The notes beneath the pieces were generated by a model. The model was not told the DNA's origin and did not search any database. It saw nothing but the letters and a program-made list of their open reading frames with translations. Shown in pieces: positions 25,582 through 33,673 of a stretch of 64,000 bases of DNA (positions are counted from its first letter, which is position 1; each line of letters opens with the position of its first letter). Source of the stretch: Sediminicola sp. YIK13. GTDB lineage: Bacteria > Bacteroidota > Bacteroidia > Flavobacteriales > Flavobacteriaceae. The position numbers and the translations under genes are program-made. Location of the stretch: positions 1,530,501 through 1,594,500 of the forward strand of contig NZ_CP010535.1 of NCBI RefSeq assembly GCF_001430825.1. Reading direction: 5' to 3'.

Positions 25582-26799
25582 ATGAAAAAGCCACCCAAAG
25601 ACTATAATCGACTAATGGATAAAATAAAGCTGACGCATAGGGTAAATTATCTATCCTCCGCATTAATGCTAATATTTTACCCAATAGCATTGTTTCTATT
25701 GGATATAGGTCAGCCTATACCTTATATTTTTCTTGCTTTTGGTCTGTTGAATATTATAAATACCTTACTATTCAAATTTCATAACAACCTCATTTTAACC
25801 TACAACATAACCTCTGGTCTGGCAACCATCGGTACCGTATTGATAACCCTTTACAGCGGGGGTATAAACAGTCCGTTTATTTTTGTTTTGGGGATTATTG
25901 TTTTTGCTGCATATGCAACTACCCGGAAGTACGGAAAGGTATACCTCTATCTAAATTTGCTCATTATAATATTGATATACGTTTTAAGTTCCTCAAATTA
26001 CGCGATTACGGAAAATGTTGTTCCCTTGGCCAATAGAAGCTTGTTTGCCCTTTTTTGTGTCCTCTTTTCGGTGTATATGATCGGGGGCGTTTTTGGGAAG
26101 TTCCTATTAAAGGCACATCACAGATTGTATAAGTCAAAGAGAGAAATAGAAGATAGAATTTCCGAAAAAGAAACACTGCTTCGAGAGGTCCACCATCGCG
26201 TTAAGAACAACCTTCAAACTGTATCGAGCTTATTGAGCCTTCAATCCAGAAGTATTGAAGACAAAAAAATTAAAAGTCTAATAAAAAGTAGTCAAAATAG
26301 GGTTATTTCTATGGCCATGGTACATGAAATGCTTTATATGAGGGACGACTATTTATCAAAGATTGAGTATAAGAACTATGTAAACGAATTAAGTCAGTAC
26401 TTGGTACGCTCGGTCAAAGGCAACAAAAACAATGTTAAGCTCAATATAGATATTGCAGATATCAAGTTAGGCATAGACACGGCAATTCCTTTGGGCCTAC
26501 TGATCAATGAAGCCATTACCAACGCCCTTAAATACGGTATCAAGGACGACATGGAAGGAATCATCCATATTGAATTAAAACAAGAAAATGAAAAAGAATT
26601 TGTTTTGAACATTGGTGATAACGGAGAGGGCTTTTCGGATAGCATTACACCCCAAACGTCAAAATCCTTAGGTCTTAAATTGATACATAATTTAGCCCGA
26701 CAGCTAAAAGGTTCAATCACAAAAGATCTTTCCCTGAAAGGCACCAATTACATCATCAGATTCCAAGAAGTCACCCAAGAGTTCAATTCCGTGGCGTAA
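25582..26799 (+). CDS. Membrane sensor histidine kinase, HisKA_2 type
   Basis: A 405-residue kinase. The N-terminal half has about six hydrophobic segments (residues 25-180) forming a membrane sensor without a large periplasmic domain. Then comes a short coiled linker and a HisKA_2 dimerisation domain, EKETLLREVHHRVKNNLQ, with phosphoacceptor H204 (H205 adjacent). The HATPase domain has the N-box LLINEAITNALKYG, G1 GDNGEGF, and SLGLKLIHNLARQLKG. HisKA_2 kinases signal to response regulators or to anti-anti-sigma systems. No response regulator is adjacent, so it is an orphan here and its signal is unknown. Confidence 0.92.
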   Translation: MKKPPKDYNRLMDKIKLTHRVNYLSSALMLIFYPIALFLLDIGQPIPYIFLAFGLLNIINTLLFKFHNNLILTYNITSGLATIGTVLITLYSGGINSPFIFVLGIIVFAAYATTRKYGKVYLYLNLLIIILIYVLSSSNYAITENVVPLANRSLFALFCVLFSVYMIGGVFGKFLLKAHHRLYKSKREIEDRISEKETLLREVHHRVKNNLQTVSSLLSLQSRSIEDKKIKSLIKSSQNRVISMAMVHEMLYMRDDYLSKIEYKNYVNELSQYLVRSVKGNKNNVKLNIDIADIKLGIDTAIPLGLLINEAITNALKYGIKDDMEGIIHIELKQENEKEFVLNIGDNGEGFSDSITPQTSKSLGLKLIHNLARQLKGSITKDLSLKGTNYIIRFQEVTQEFNSVA

Positions 26800-26971
26800 C
26801 ACCAAGGCTTTTGGCATCACAAAAACTGTGCTTAAAAAATAGCAATCTTCCTAGAAACATTCGCACACATTAGCAATGGCTTAATACTCATATCCATTCG
26901 TTACCATAGAGGTCTAGTTTAGGAATTTTATCCCTATATTTAAAACGACTAATTCAAAAACCATCTTACAA

Positions 26972-29488
26972 ATGTCAAAAAAACTACTCGTTTTGGCACT
27001 GCTGTGTAGCACCACCATTTTTGCACAAGATTATTTCCTTAAGAAATTTGAACCATTCAAGAAAGACATCCCCTCCCCCGAAGAATTTTTGGAGTATGGC
27101 ATCGGGGAACATCATACAAGACATGATCACATTGTTGCCTATTTGGAGAAATTGGCAGAGGTATCGGATAGGGCTACCATCTATCAATATGGGAAAACCC
27201 ATGAAGGAAGAAAATTGGTAATTCTTACCATTAGCACCCCAGAAAACCTTTCCAATTTGGATGGGCTAAAACAACAACATCTGGCCTTTACAGATCCCGC
27301 AAAAAGTGTAACCAATTATAATGAAGTTCCGGTTTTCATCAATTTGGCATATAATGTGCACGGGAATGAACCTTCCAGTTCCGAAGCAGCCCTCTTATCG
27401 GCTTATACCTTTGTGGCCTCGGAAAATCCCGAGATTTTGAAGTACATAAAAAATGCGGTCATCTTCATAGATCCTACCATCAACCCAGATGGTCGGGACC
27501 GTCATACGCAATGGGCAAATTCATATCAGGGTACCCCATTGGTTGCCGATCCACAAGATGCAGAGCACAATGAAAATTGGCCCAGAGGAAGGACCAACCA
27601 CTATTGGTTTGATTTGAATAGGGATTGGTTATTGGCCATTAACCCAGAAAGTAGGGGTAAATTAAACTGGTACCACCAATGGTACCCCAATGTGGTCACT
27701 GATTTTCATGAAATGGGATCTCAAAGCACCTATTTTTTTGAACCCATGAAGGCCAACGGTTCATTGGACCCAATTATGCCCAAAGAAAACTATGAGGACC
27801 TCAACAACTTATTTGGGGATTACTTTGCCAAGGCATTGGACAGTATTGGCTCCCTATATTTTACCAAAGAAGTATTTGATGGCACCTATCCCGGATATGG
27901 TTCTAGCTATCCAGATTTACAAGGGGGCTTGGGTCTCTTGTTTGAACAGGCGAGCTCAAGAGGGCACAAACAGACTACGGATTTTGGGGAGATAACGTTT
28001 CCTTTTACCATCAGAAATCAGTTTACATCCAGTATTACAACGGTTAAGGCTGCTGTAGAGAACAAAGCGATGATGAGAAAGTACCAACAGGACTTTTTCA
28101 AAAGTGCTTTGAGCAAGGCATCGAAAAGCAAAATAAAAGGATATACCTTTGGTGACGACTATGATCAAAATAGGGTCAAGGCCTTTATTGACAAGCTATT
28201 GCTGCACCGTATCGAGGTGTATAGGTCGAACAATGGCTCCTATGTGGTTCCTACAAAACAACCGCAATACAGAATGGTTCAGACCATGTTCGAAACCTAT
28301 GACAAATACAGGGATAGTGTTTATTACGATGCTTCCGCATGGTCTGTGGCCAACTTTTACAATATGAAGTACAAAGCGGTCCCCAATGTGGCCTTAGGTG
28401 AAAAGATAGACAAATCAACAACTATTGTTTCTGTTCCCAACTTTGAGAAATCAGAGTACGCCTATATCTTGGATTGGGACGACTACAATACCCCGGCCGC
28501 TCTGCATCACTTGCAAACGGCAGGTTTGGTGATTTCCTCATCCTCCAAACCGTTCACTAGTCAGACGGCCATGGGTGAAAAACGTTTTAATTATGGCGCC
28601 CTTGTTCTACCGGTGAGCCTTCAGAAAAAATCATCCGAGGAAATCTATCAAGCTTTGAAGAAGGTGCAAGATAAATTTCAGATTCCCATTTATGCCATCA
28701 ACACAGGGCTTAACCTGAAAGGCAATGATCTTGGAAGTAGGAGCATCAGTGCTATTTCAAAACCGAAAATTGCCATGCTTATCGGGAATGGGGTAAGTTC
28801 CTATGAGGCAGGGGAAGTATGGCATCTCTTGGATACCAGAGTAGGAATGCCCATTACCAAAATACCGATGAGGAATTTTTCACGCTCTGATCTATCTGAC
28901 TACAATACCCTGGTAATGGTTTCCGGAAGATATGATCTTGACGAGAAAGAACAAAATAAAGTAAAAGAATGGGTAAACAGCGGAAATACCTTGATCACGA
29001 TTGGTACGGCCTCCAAATGGGCTATTGACAAAAAATTAGTTGATGAAAAATTAATCGAAGTCAAAAAAGATTCCACCAAGACCATTGTTCGTAAGCCTTA
29101 TGTTGACGCCGCGGAAAACAATGGTAAAGAGAGTCTGGGTGGAGCTATTTTTAGGGTAGAGCTAGATGTGACGCATCCTCTAGGGTTTGGCTATCATGAT
29201 GCCACCATTCCCGTCTATAAGAACAATACCGTTTGGCTGGCGCCAAGCAAAAACGAATATGCCACTGTGGCCAAGTATACCCAAGATCCCCACATAGACG
29301 GCTTTATTACCGATAAAAACTTAAATGAGTTCTTAAAACCTGCGGCCTCCCTTATTGTAAGTAAAATTGGTAGCGGCAGAGTGGTTCTTTTTGCCGACAA
29401 TCCCAACTTTAGGGGTTCTTGGTATGGAACCAACAGGTTGTTTTTAAACGCCTTGTTTTTAGGGGATAAAATTAATGTACCAGAATAA
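26972..29488 (+). CDS. Secreted M14 family zinc carboxypeptidase-like protein
   Basis: An 838-residue exported protein with a signal peptide (1-19, ending TTIFAQ). The M14 domain spans about residues 35-380: zinc ligands in NVHGNEPSSSE (near 130) and DFHEMG (near 244), substrate-binding DLNRDW, and catalytic Glu in LLFEQASSRG (near 323). The other half (about 400-838) has no enzyme motif I can name; it contains a strand-helix pattern like a class I glutamine-amidotransferase-type domain (NTLVMVSGRYDLDE, SGNTLITIGTAS). It probably trims peptides outside the cell or in the periplasm. The amidohydrolase gene follows after 13 bases, suggesting one transcript. Confidence 0.88.
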   Translation: MSKKLLVLALLCSTTIFAQDYFLKKFEPFKKDIPSPEEFLEYGIGEHHTRHDHIVAYLEKLAEVSDRATIYQYGKTHEGRKLVILTISTPENLSNLDGLKQQHLAFTDPAKSVTNYNEVPVFINLAYNVHGNEPSSSEAALLSAYTFVASENPEILKYIKNAVIFIDPTINPDGRDRHTQWANSYQGTPLVADPQDAEHNENWPRGRTNHYWFDLNRDWLLAINPESRGKLNWYHQWYPNVVTDFHEMGSQSTYFFEPMKANGSLDPIMPKENYEDLNNLFGDYFAKALDSIGSLYFTKEVFDGTYPGYGSSYPDLQGGLGLLFEQASSRGHKQTTDFGEITFPFTIRNQFTSSITTVKAAVENKAMMRKYQQDFFKSALSKASKSKIKGYTFGDDYDQNRVKAFIDKLLLHRIEVYRSNNGSYVVPTKQPQYRMVQTMFETYDKYRDSVYYDASAWSVANFYNMKYKAVPNVALGEKIDKSTTIVSVPNFEKSEYAYILDWDDYNTPAALHHLQTAGLVISSSSKPFTSQTAMGEKRFNYGALVLPVSLQKKSSEEIYQALKKVQDKFQIPIYAINTGLNLKGNDLGSRSISAISKPKIAMLIGNGVSSYEAGEVWHLLDTRVGMPITKIPMRNFSRSDLSDYNTLVMVSGRYDLDEKEQNKVKEWVNSGNTLITIGTASKWAIDKKLVDEKLIEVKKDSTKTIVRKPYVDAAENNGKESLGGAIFRVELDVTHPLGFGYHDATIPVYKNNTVWLAPSKNEYATVAKYTQDPHIDGFITDKNLNEFLKPAASLIVSKIGSGRVVLFADNPNFRGSWYGTNRLFLNALFLGDKINVPE

Positions 29489-29501
29489 TCCATTACTATA
29501 T

Positions 29502-31073
29502 ATGAAAAATCTAACGATCTATCTAGCCTGTTTACTTATCACCTGTTCTACCGTTTGTTTGGGCCAAGAATCTTTGGGACAAGGCCCCTATTCACAACTT
29601 ATAATACGTGGGGTAACCCTTATTAATGGTAATGGTGCGCCCCCACAAGGTCCCATTGACATTGTTGTTGAAAATAATGTGATCACACAAGTACAGGTTG
29701 TCGGCTACCCAGGTGTTCCTTTGGACAACTCCAAAAGACCACAATTGAAAGCAGGGGGAAAAGAACTGAATTGCGAGGGCATGTACTTGCTGCCAGGTTT
29801 TATAGATATGCACGGGCATATTGGTGGAACGGCACAAGGAGCAGATTACGATTATGTCTTTAAACTTTGGATGGCACATGGCATTACAACGGTTAGGGAA
29901 CCTAGTGGTAGAGGTGTGGATTGGACGATGGACTTAAAACGAAGAAGTGCCAAAAATGAGATAGTAGCTCCGCGACTCTTTGCCTATACCGGTTTTGGTC
30001 AAGGTAGTAAAGAACCTATAAGTACTCCGGAAATGGCTCGGGAATGGGTGCGAAACAATGCAAAAAAAGGGGCAGATGGGGTTAAGTTTTTTGGAGCTTC
30101 TCCTGAGATAATGGCGGCAGCCTTGGATGAGAACAAAAAATTAGGCCTAAAATCGGCCTGTCACCATGCACAATTGGATGTAGCACGTTGGAATGTCCTT
30201 AATTCGGCCAGGGCCGGGCTGACCAGTATGGAACATTGGTATGGCTTGCCAGAAGCGCTGTTTGAGGACAGAACCGTACAAAATTATCCCCTGGACTACA
30301 ATTACCAAAATGAGCAGGATCGCTTTGAAGAAGCGGGAAAATTGTGGCAACAAGCGGCCAAACCCTATTCAGATCACTGGAATAAGGTGATGAATGAGCT
30401 GATCAGCCTCGATTTCACTTTAGATCCCACATTTAACATCTATGAGGCCAGTAGGGACTTGCATAAGGCGAGAAGAGCAGAGTGGCATGAAGATTACACC
30501 TTGCCATCCCTTTGGGAGTTCTACCAGCCTAGCAAAGTATCCCATGGCTCCTATTGGCATGATTGGGGTACTGAACAAGAAGTGGCATGGAAGGAGAATT
30601 ATAGGCTATGGATGACCTTTGTCAATGAATATAAAAATAGAGGAGGTAGGGTCACAACCGGTTCAGATTCAGGTTTTATCTTCCAATTATATGGTTTTGC
30701 CTATATCCGTGAAATGGAATTGTTGCGGGAGGCTGGCTTCCATCCTTTGGAAATTATACGTTCTGCCACCTTAAATGGTGCTGAAGCTTTGGGTATGTCA
30801 AATAAAATTGGATCTGTAGAAGTTGGCAAGTTGGCCGACTTTGTAGTGGTGGAAGAAAACCCGCTAAAAAACCTAAAGGTACTTTACGGAACAGGTGCGA
30901 TTAAACTGACCGAAGATAACAAGGTTGAACGCGTTGGCGGGGTAACCTATACCATTAAGGACGGAATCGTCTATGACGCCAAACAATTATTAAGGGAGGT
31001 AAAGGAAATGGTCAAGCTGGAAAAGGAAAAAAATAAGTACACCATAAAACAACCGGGAGTAGAAAAGAATTAA
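29502..31073 (+). CDS. Secreted amidohydrolase family protein
   Basis: A metal-dependent amidohydrolase of the imidazolonepropionase/prolidase-like group, exported. ATG 29502 gives a good signal peptide (MKNLTIYLACLLITCSTVCLGQ) and 523 residues; starting at 29475 would add nine residues and overlap the M14 gene. The metal motif H-x-H is in GFIDMHGHIGG (near residue 103), with later ligands in SACHHAQ and the Asp in TTGSDSG. The C-terminal SVEVGKLADFVVVEENPL is the usual composite beta-sandwich segment. The substrate is unknown; pairing with a carboxypeptidase suggests dipeptide-like compounds. Its stop overlaps that of the first array gene on the other strand. Confidence 0.88.
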   Translation: MKNLTIYLACLLITCSTVCLGQESLGQGPYSQLIIRGVTLINGNGAPPQGPIDIVVENNVITQVQVVGYPGVPLDNSKRPQLKAGGKELNCEGMYLLPGFIDMHGHIGGTAQGADYDYVFKLWMAHGITTVREPSGRGVDWTMDLKRRSAKNEIVAPRLFAYTGFGQGSKEPISTPEMAREWVRNNAKKGADGVKFFGASPEIMAAALDENKKLGLKSACHHAQLDVARWNVLNSARAGLTSMEHWYGLPEALFEDRTVQNYPLDYNYQNEQDRFEEAGKLWQQAAKPYSDHWNKVMNELISLDFTLDPTFNIYEASRDLHKARRAEWHEDYTLPSLWEFYQPSKVSHGSYWHDWGTEQEVAWKENYRLWMTFVNEYKNRGGRVTTGSDSGFIFQLYGFAYIREMELLREAGFHPLEIIRSATLNGAEALGMSNKIGSVEVGKLADFVVVEENPLKNLKVLYGTGAIKLTEDNKVERVGGVTYTIKDGIVYDAKQLLREVKEMVKLEKEKNKYTIKQPGVEKN

Positions 31074-31318
31074 GCCAATTTAGCATTGTTCTTTTTTGTA
31101 GTAAAAGTCAACGCTTTCAAAACCCTAGCATTTTTGTTCTTGTACAAACGGGCAACATCGTTTTGGGTAGTTGTAGAAACCTCGTTGAACATTTCGTTGT
31201 TTGTGTTAGAAACAATACTTAAGGTAGCCGTTTCAACCTTAACGTTGTCATTAGCATCTTGTGCCTGGGCAGCAACTCCGATAAAAAGAACAAAGATTAA
31301 AGTTAAGATGGCTTTCAT
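31070..31318 (-). CDS. Small secreted protein, array copy 1
   Basis: An 82-residue protein with a textbook signal peptide (MKAILTLIFVLFIGVAAQAQ, cleavage after residue 20). The mature part is about 62 residues: an acidic, Thr/Asn-rich half (21-54) and a cationic half (55-82, starting ARLYKNKNARVLKALTF, ending KLA). No cysteines and no known family. It differs from copies 2 and 3 by one residue (Asn for Thr in SIVSNTNN). The stop codon overlaps the stop of the convergent amidohydrolase gene. The function is unknown; it could be an envelope factor, a secreted peptide or a peptide precursor. Confidence 0.75.
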   Translation of the reverse strand: MKAILTLIFVLFIGVAAQAQDANDNVKVETATLSIVSNTNNEMFNEVSTTTQNDVARLYKNKNARVLKALTFTTKKNNAKLA

Positions 31319-31387
31319 AATGGTAACGTTTTGTTATATAAGTAGAACGCCCATTGTGTATTTGAACTCGATGTAATTCGTCTAAAT

Positions 31388-31413
31388 CCCCTTATTTTTC
31401 GGTGTCTGACAAA
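31388..31413 (-). promoter_or_regulatory. Conserved upstream block, array copy 1
   Basis: Minus strand TTTGTC, six bases, CCGAAAAATAAGGGG; present before all four array genes and conserved even in diverged copy 4. Located 70-95 bases before the ATG. Probably a promoter or regulator site; it does not match TAnnTTTG. Confidence 0.5.
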
Positions 31414-31429
31414 GGATGGGATAAAGTGC

Positions 31430-31498
31430 AAAAAAACATCGATAAACGGTAAGGGCACATAATATCGCATACCGATCTTTTGTGCAGTTTATCGATGT
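31430..31498 (-). terminator. Hairpin with U-run before array copy 1
   Basis: Perfect 12-bp arms acatcgataaac (31436-31447) and gtttatcgatgt (31487-31498), with inner pairing gcaca/tgtgc. On the minus strand it is followed by TTTTTTTGC, as in an intrinsic terminator ending transcription from the upstream unit. An attenuator role is also possible. Confidence 0.6.
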
Positions 31499-31794
31499 CA
31501 GGATCTCCTAGGTTTATACTATCTGGAGTTCTGACGTCGATTTATGGTAGGTTTATTCAATATGAATAGGTTCCCAAAAGCATCTCTTCGGCTAGAAACA
31601 CTGTCTAGCGCCACGTGAAATCAACTTTGATAGGTAGAACAACCTTCTCGGGAAGTTCACTTCCTGCTCACTTATTGAGTTGTAAAAAAAGCTGTGATGG
31701 TATGGATGGAAACTATACTCAACTATGTGTTGGTTGAAAATCAATAGCCGTTATAATAATGATACTTCTTATTTCCTTTTCAATGCTTACGGGA
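31499..31794. other. Non-coding spacer between array copies 1 and 2
   Basis: About 296 bases with no credible gene on either strand. It carries short inverted repeats (attca-ata-tgaat; ctca-cttat-tgag) and is nearly identical to the spacer at 32224-32519. It would be the 3' untranslated region of copy 2, ending at the hairpin before copy 1, or could hold a small RNA. Confidence 0.6.
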
Positions 31795-32043
31795 TTAAGC
31801 CAATTTAGCATTGTTCTTTTTTGTAGTAAAAGTCAACGCTTTCAAAACCCTAGCATTTTTGTTCTTGTACAAACGGGCCACATCGTTTTGGGTAGTTGTA
31901 GAAACCTCGTTGAACATTTCGTTGTTCGTGGTAGAAACAATACTTAAGGTAGCCGTTTCAACCTTAACGTTGTCATTAGCATCTTGTGCCTGGGCAGCAA
32001 CTCCGATAAAAAGAACAAAGATTAAAGTTAAGATGGCTTTCAT
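31795..32043 (-). CDS. Small secreted protein, array copy 2
   Basis: An 82-residue protein identical in sequence to copy 3 and one residue different from copy 1 (Thr in SIVSTTNN). Same signal peptide (1-20), acidic middle and cationic C-terminus. The near identity at the DNA level, including non-coding flanks, indicates very recent duplication or ongoing gene conversion. The unknown function is shared with the other copies. Confidence 0.75.
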   Translation of the reverse strand: MKAILTLIFVLFIGVAAQAQDANDNVKVETATLSIVSTTNNEMFNEVSTTTQNDVARLYKNKNARVLKALTFTTKKNNAKLA

Positions 32044-32112
32044 AATGGTAACGTTTTGTTATATAAGTAGAACGCCCATTGTGTATTTGAACCCGATGTA
32101 ATTCGTCTAAAT

Positions 32113-32138
32113 CCCCTTATTTTTCGGTGTGTGACAAA
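32113..32138 (-). promoter_or_regulatory. Conserved upstream block, array copy 2
   Basis: The same TTTGTC / CCGAAAAATAAGGGG block as in copy 1, shifted by exactly 725 bases; one base in the six-base spacer differs. Confidence 0.5.
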
Positions 32139-32154
32139 GGATGGGATAAAGTGC

Positions 32155-32223
32155 AAAAAAACATCGATAAAAGGTAATGGCACAAAATATCGCATACCGA
32201 TCTTTTGTGCAGTTTATCGATGT
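32155..32223 (-). terminator. Hairpin with U-run before array copy 2
   Basis: Arms acatcgataaaa (32161-32172) and gtttatcgatgt (32212-32223) pair over 11 of 12 positions, with the inner gcaca/tgtgc stem kept and a T-run on the minus strand. Confidence 0.55.
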
Positions 32224-32519
32224 CAGGATCTCCTAGGTTTATACTATCTGGAGTTCTGACGTCAATTTATGGTAGGGTTATTCAATATGAATAGGTTCCC
32301 AAAAGCATCTCTTCGGCTAGAAACACTGTCTAGCGCCACGTGAAATCAACTTTGATAGGTAGAACAACCTTCTCGGGAAGTTCACTTCCTGCTCACTTAT
32401 TGAGTTGTAAAAAAAGATGTGATGGTATGGATGGAAACTATACTCAACTTTGTGTTGGTTGAAAATCAATAGCCGTTATAACACTGATACTTCTTATTTC
32501 CTTTTCTATGCTTACGGTA
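32224..32519. other. Non-coding spacer between array copies 2 and 3
   Basis: A near-identical repeat of the 31499-31794 spacer with a few substitutions; nothing coding is seen in it. Confidence 0.6.
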
Positions 32520-32768
32520 TTAAGCCAATTTAGCATTGTTCTTTTTTGTAGTAAAAGTCAATGCTTTCAAAACCCTAGCATTTTTGTTCTTGTACAAACG
32601 GGCAACATCGTTTTGGGTAGTTGTAGAAACCTCGTTGAACATTTCGTTGTTCGTGGTAGAAACAATACTTAAGGTAGCCGTTTCAACCTTAACGTTGTCA
32701 TTAGCATCTTGTGCCTGGGCAGCAACTCCGATAAAAAGAACAAAGATTAAAGTTAAGATGGCTTTCAT
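32520..32768 (-). CDS. Small secreted protein, array copy 3
   Basis: An 82-residue protein, amino-acid identical to copy 2. Its upstream 118 bases match copies 1 and 2, but sequence identity to the other units stops near 32945, just beyond the hairpin, marking the edge of the recent duplication. Confidence 0.75.
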   Translation of the reverse strand: MKAILTLIFVLFIGVAAQAQDANDNVKVETATLSIVSTTNNEMFNEVSTTTQNDVARLYKNKNARVLKALTFTTKKNNAKLA

Positions 32769-32837
32769 AATGGTAACGTTTTGTTATATAAGTAGAACGC
32801 CCATTGTGTATTTGAACCCGATGTAATTCGTCTAAAT

Positions 32838-32863
32838 CCCCTTATTTTTCGGTGTCTGACAAA
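32838..32863 (-). promoter_or_regulatory. Conserved upstream block, array copy 3
   Basis: Same block as in copies 1 and 2, at the same distance from the ATG. Confidence 0.5.
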
Positions 32864-32879
32864 GGATGGGATAAAGTGC

Positions 32880-32965
32880 AAAAAAACATCGACGAACGGT
32901 AATAGTATAAAATATCGCATACCGATCTTTTGTGCAGTTTATCGATACGGTATAACCGTACATGT
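32880..32965 (-). terminator. Degenerate hairpin region before array copy 3
   Basis: The long stem of copies 1 and 2 is broken here (arm acatcgacgaac against gtttatcgatac). A new small hairpin tacggt-ata-accgta lies alongside, and the minus-strand T-run is kept. Termination at this site may be weaker. Confidence 0.35.
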
Positions 32966-33244
32966 AACTTCATATATCTTTTTTCATGTTTTTAATAGGA
33001 ACAGTTTCGATGAGAAGGATCTATCTAGTCATATCATCCTACTTATATCACCGAAGTCTATCCATAAAGCAATAGTGGCCTAAATCAACTTTCTTTGCTA
33101 AGAGGTCCCCTATGCATTCAGGAATCGATGTCTTTTACTTGCTTCTAACCTTTATAGTTCTTAATCGCCTTTTTTGAAGTTTAGGTACTATTACAGAATA
33201 TACATAAAATAGTAAGCCAGTACTTAGAATGATTTCAACCATGA
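32966..33244. other. Non-coding spacer between array copies 3 and 4
   Basis: Unrelated by eye to the other two spacers apart from short matches such as aaatcaactt, yet it keeps the 725-bp distance between genes. It is A/T-rich and no credible gene is seen. Confidence 0.55.
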
Positions 33245-33493
33245 TTAGGCCAATTTAGCATTGTTTCTTTTGGTAGTAAAGGTCAAAGCCTTCAAAACTC
33301 TTGCATTTTTGAACTTGTACAAACGAGCAACCTCGTTGTTGTTCTCTGTAGATACTTCGTTATACTTAGTAGAAGTATTAGAAGTAACGATTGTTGTTTC
33401 AACATTCTCAACTTTATTGTCATTTGTTGACTCCTGTGCTTGGGCAACAACTCCGATAAAAAGAATAAAGACGAATGTTAAAATAGCTTTCAT
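33245..33493 (-). CDS. Small secreted protein, diverged array copy 4
   Basis: An 82-residue paralogue. Signal peptide MKAILTFVFILFIGVVAQAQ. The middle (ESTNDNKVENVETTIVTSNT...) differs strongly from copies 1-3, but the C-terminal 28 residues (from VARLYKFKNARV to NNAKLA) match at 26 positions. Several codons in that tail differ only synonymously, which points to selection on the protein. The upstream block and hairpin are kept at the same distances. It lies after the M23 peptidase gene on the same strand, with a terminator between. The function is unknown. Confidence 0.75.
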   Translation of the reverse strand: MKAILTFVFILFIGVVAQAQESTNDNKVENVETTIVTSNTSTKYNEVSTENNNEVARLYKFKNARVLKALTFTTKRNNAKLA

Positions 33494-33559
33494 GACTTGG
33501 GTTTTGTTCTGTAAAGGTACCCCGGCATGTAGGCTATCTCTTACTAAACTCGCCCAAAA

Positions 33560-33585
33560 GCCCTTATTTTTCGGCTATTGACAAA
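33560..33585 (-). promoter_or_regulatory. Conserved upstream block, array copy 4
   Basis: Minus strand TTTGTC, six bases, CCGAAAAATAAGGG; the flanks have diverged from copies 1-3 but this block is unchanged. Confidence 0.5.
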
Positions 33586-33602
33586 AGTTTGGTTGAAGTG
33601 CA

Positions 33603-33646
33603 AAAAAAATCCGATAAGTGAATTTGAAGTAAAAATCACTTATCGG
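33603..33646 (-). terminator. Terminator between M23 peptidase gene and array copy 4
   Basis: Perfect 11-bp stem ccgataagtga (33611-33621) / tcacttatcgg (33636-33646) followed on the minus strand by ATTTTTTTTG. It begins 28 bases after the peptidase stop and starts 118 bases before the copy 4 ATG, the same distance as in copy 1. Confidence 0.8.
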
Positions 33647-33673
33647 TATTATAGGCAGTTAATCGGTATTACC

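Larger units (their letters stand above)
31070..33493 (-). repeat. Tandem array of four small-secreted-protein units, 725-bp period
   Basis: Units begin at 31070, 31795, 32520 and 33245, exactly 725 bp apart. Units 1 and 2 are nearly identical along the full 725 bp; unit 3 matches them for about the first 425 bp (gene, upstream region, hairpin, to about 32945) and then has an unrelated spacer; unit 4 is an older, diverged copy of the gene and its upstream region. Each unit has one 82-codon gene on the minus strand, a conserved block 70-95 bases before the ATG and a hairpin 118 bases before it. There are no terminal inverted repeats, transposase or target-site duplications, so tandem duplication is the likely origin. 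Confidence 0.92.

Noticed and set aside
31070-33493. CRISPR array or insertion sequence as the explanation of the repeats
   Set aside because: The unit is 725 bp with a gene inside, with no short direct repeats and spacers, no transposase, no terminal inverted repeats and no target duplication.
31086-33581. Open frames of about 96-106 codons on the plus strand repeated in the array
   Set aside because: They run antisense through the small secreted-protein genes, have no promoter or codon pattern of their own, and repeat only because the DNA repeats.
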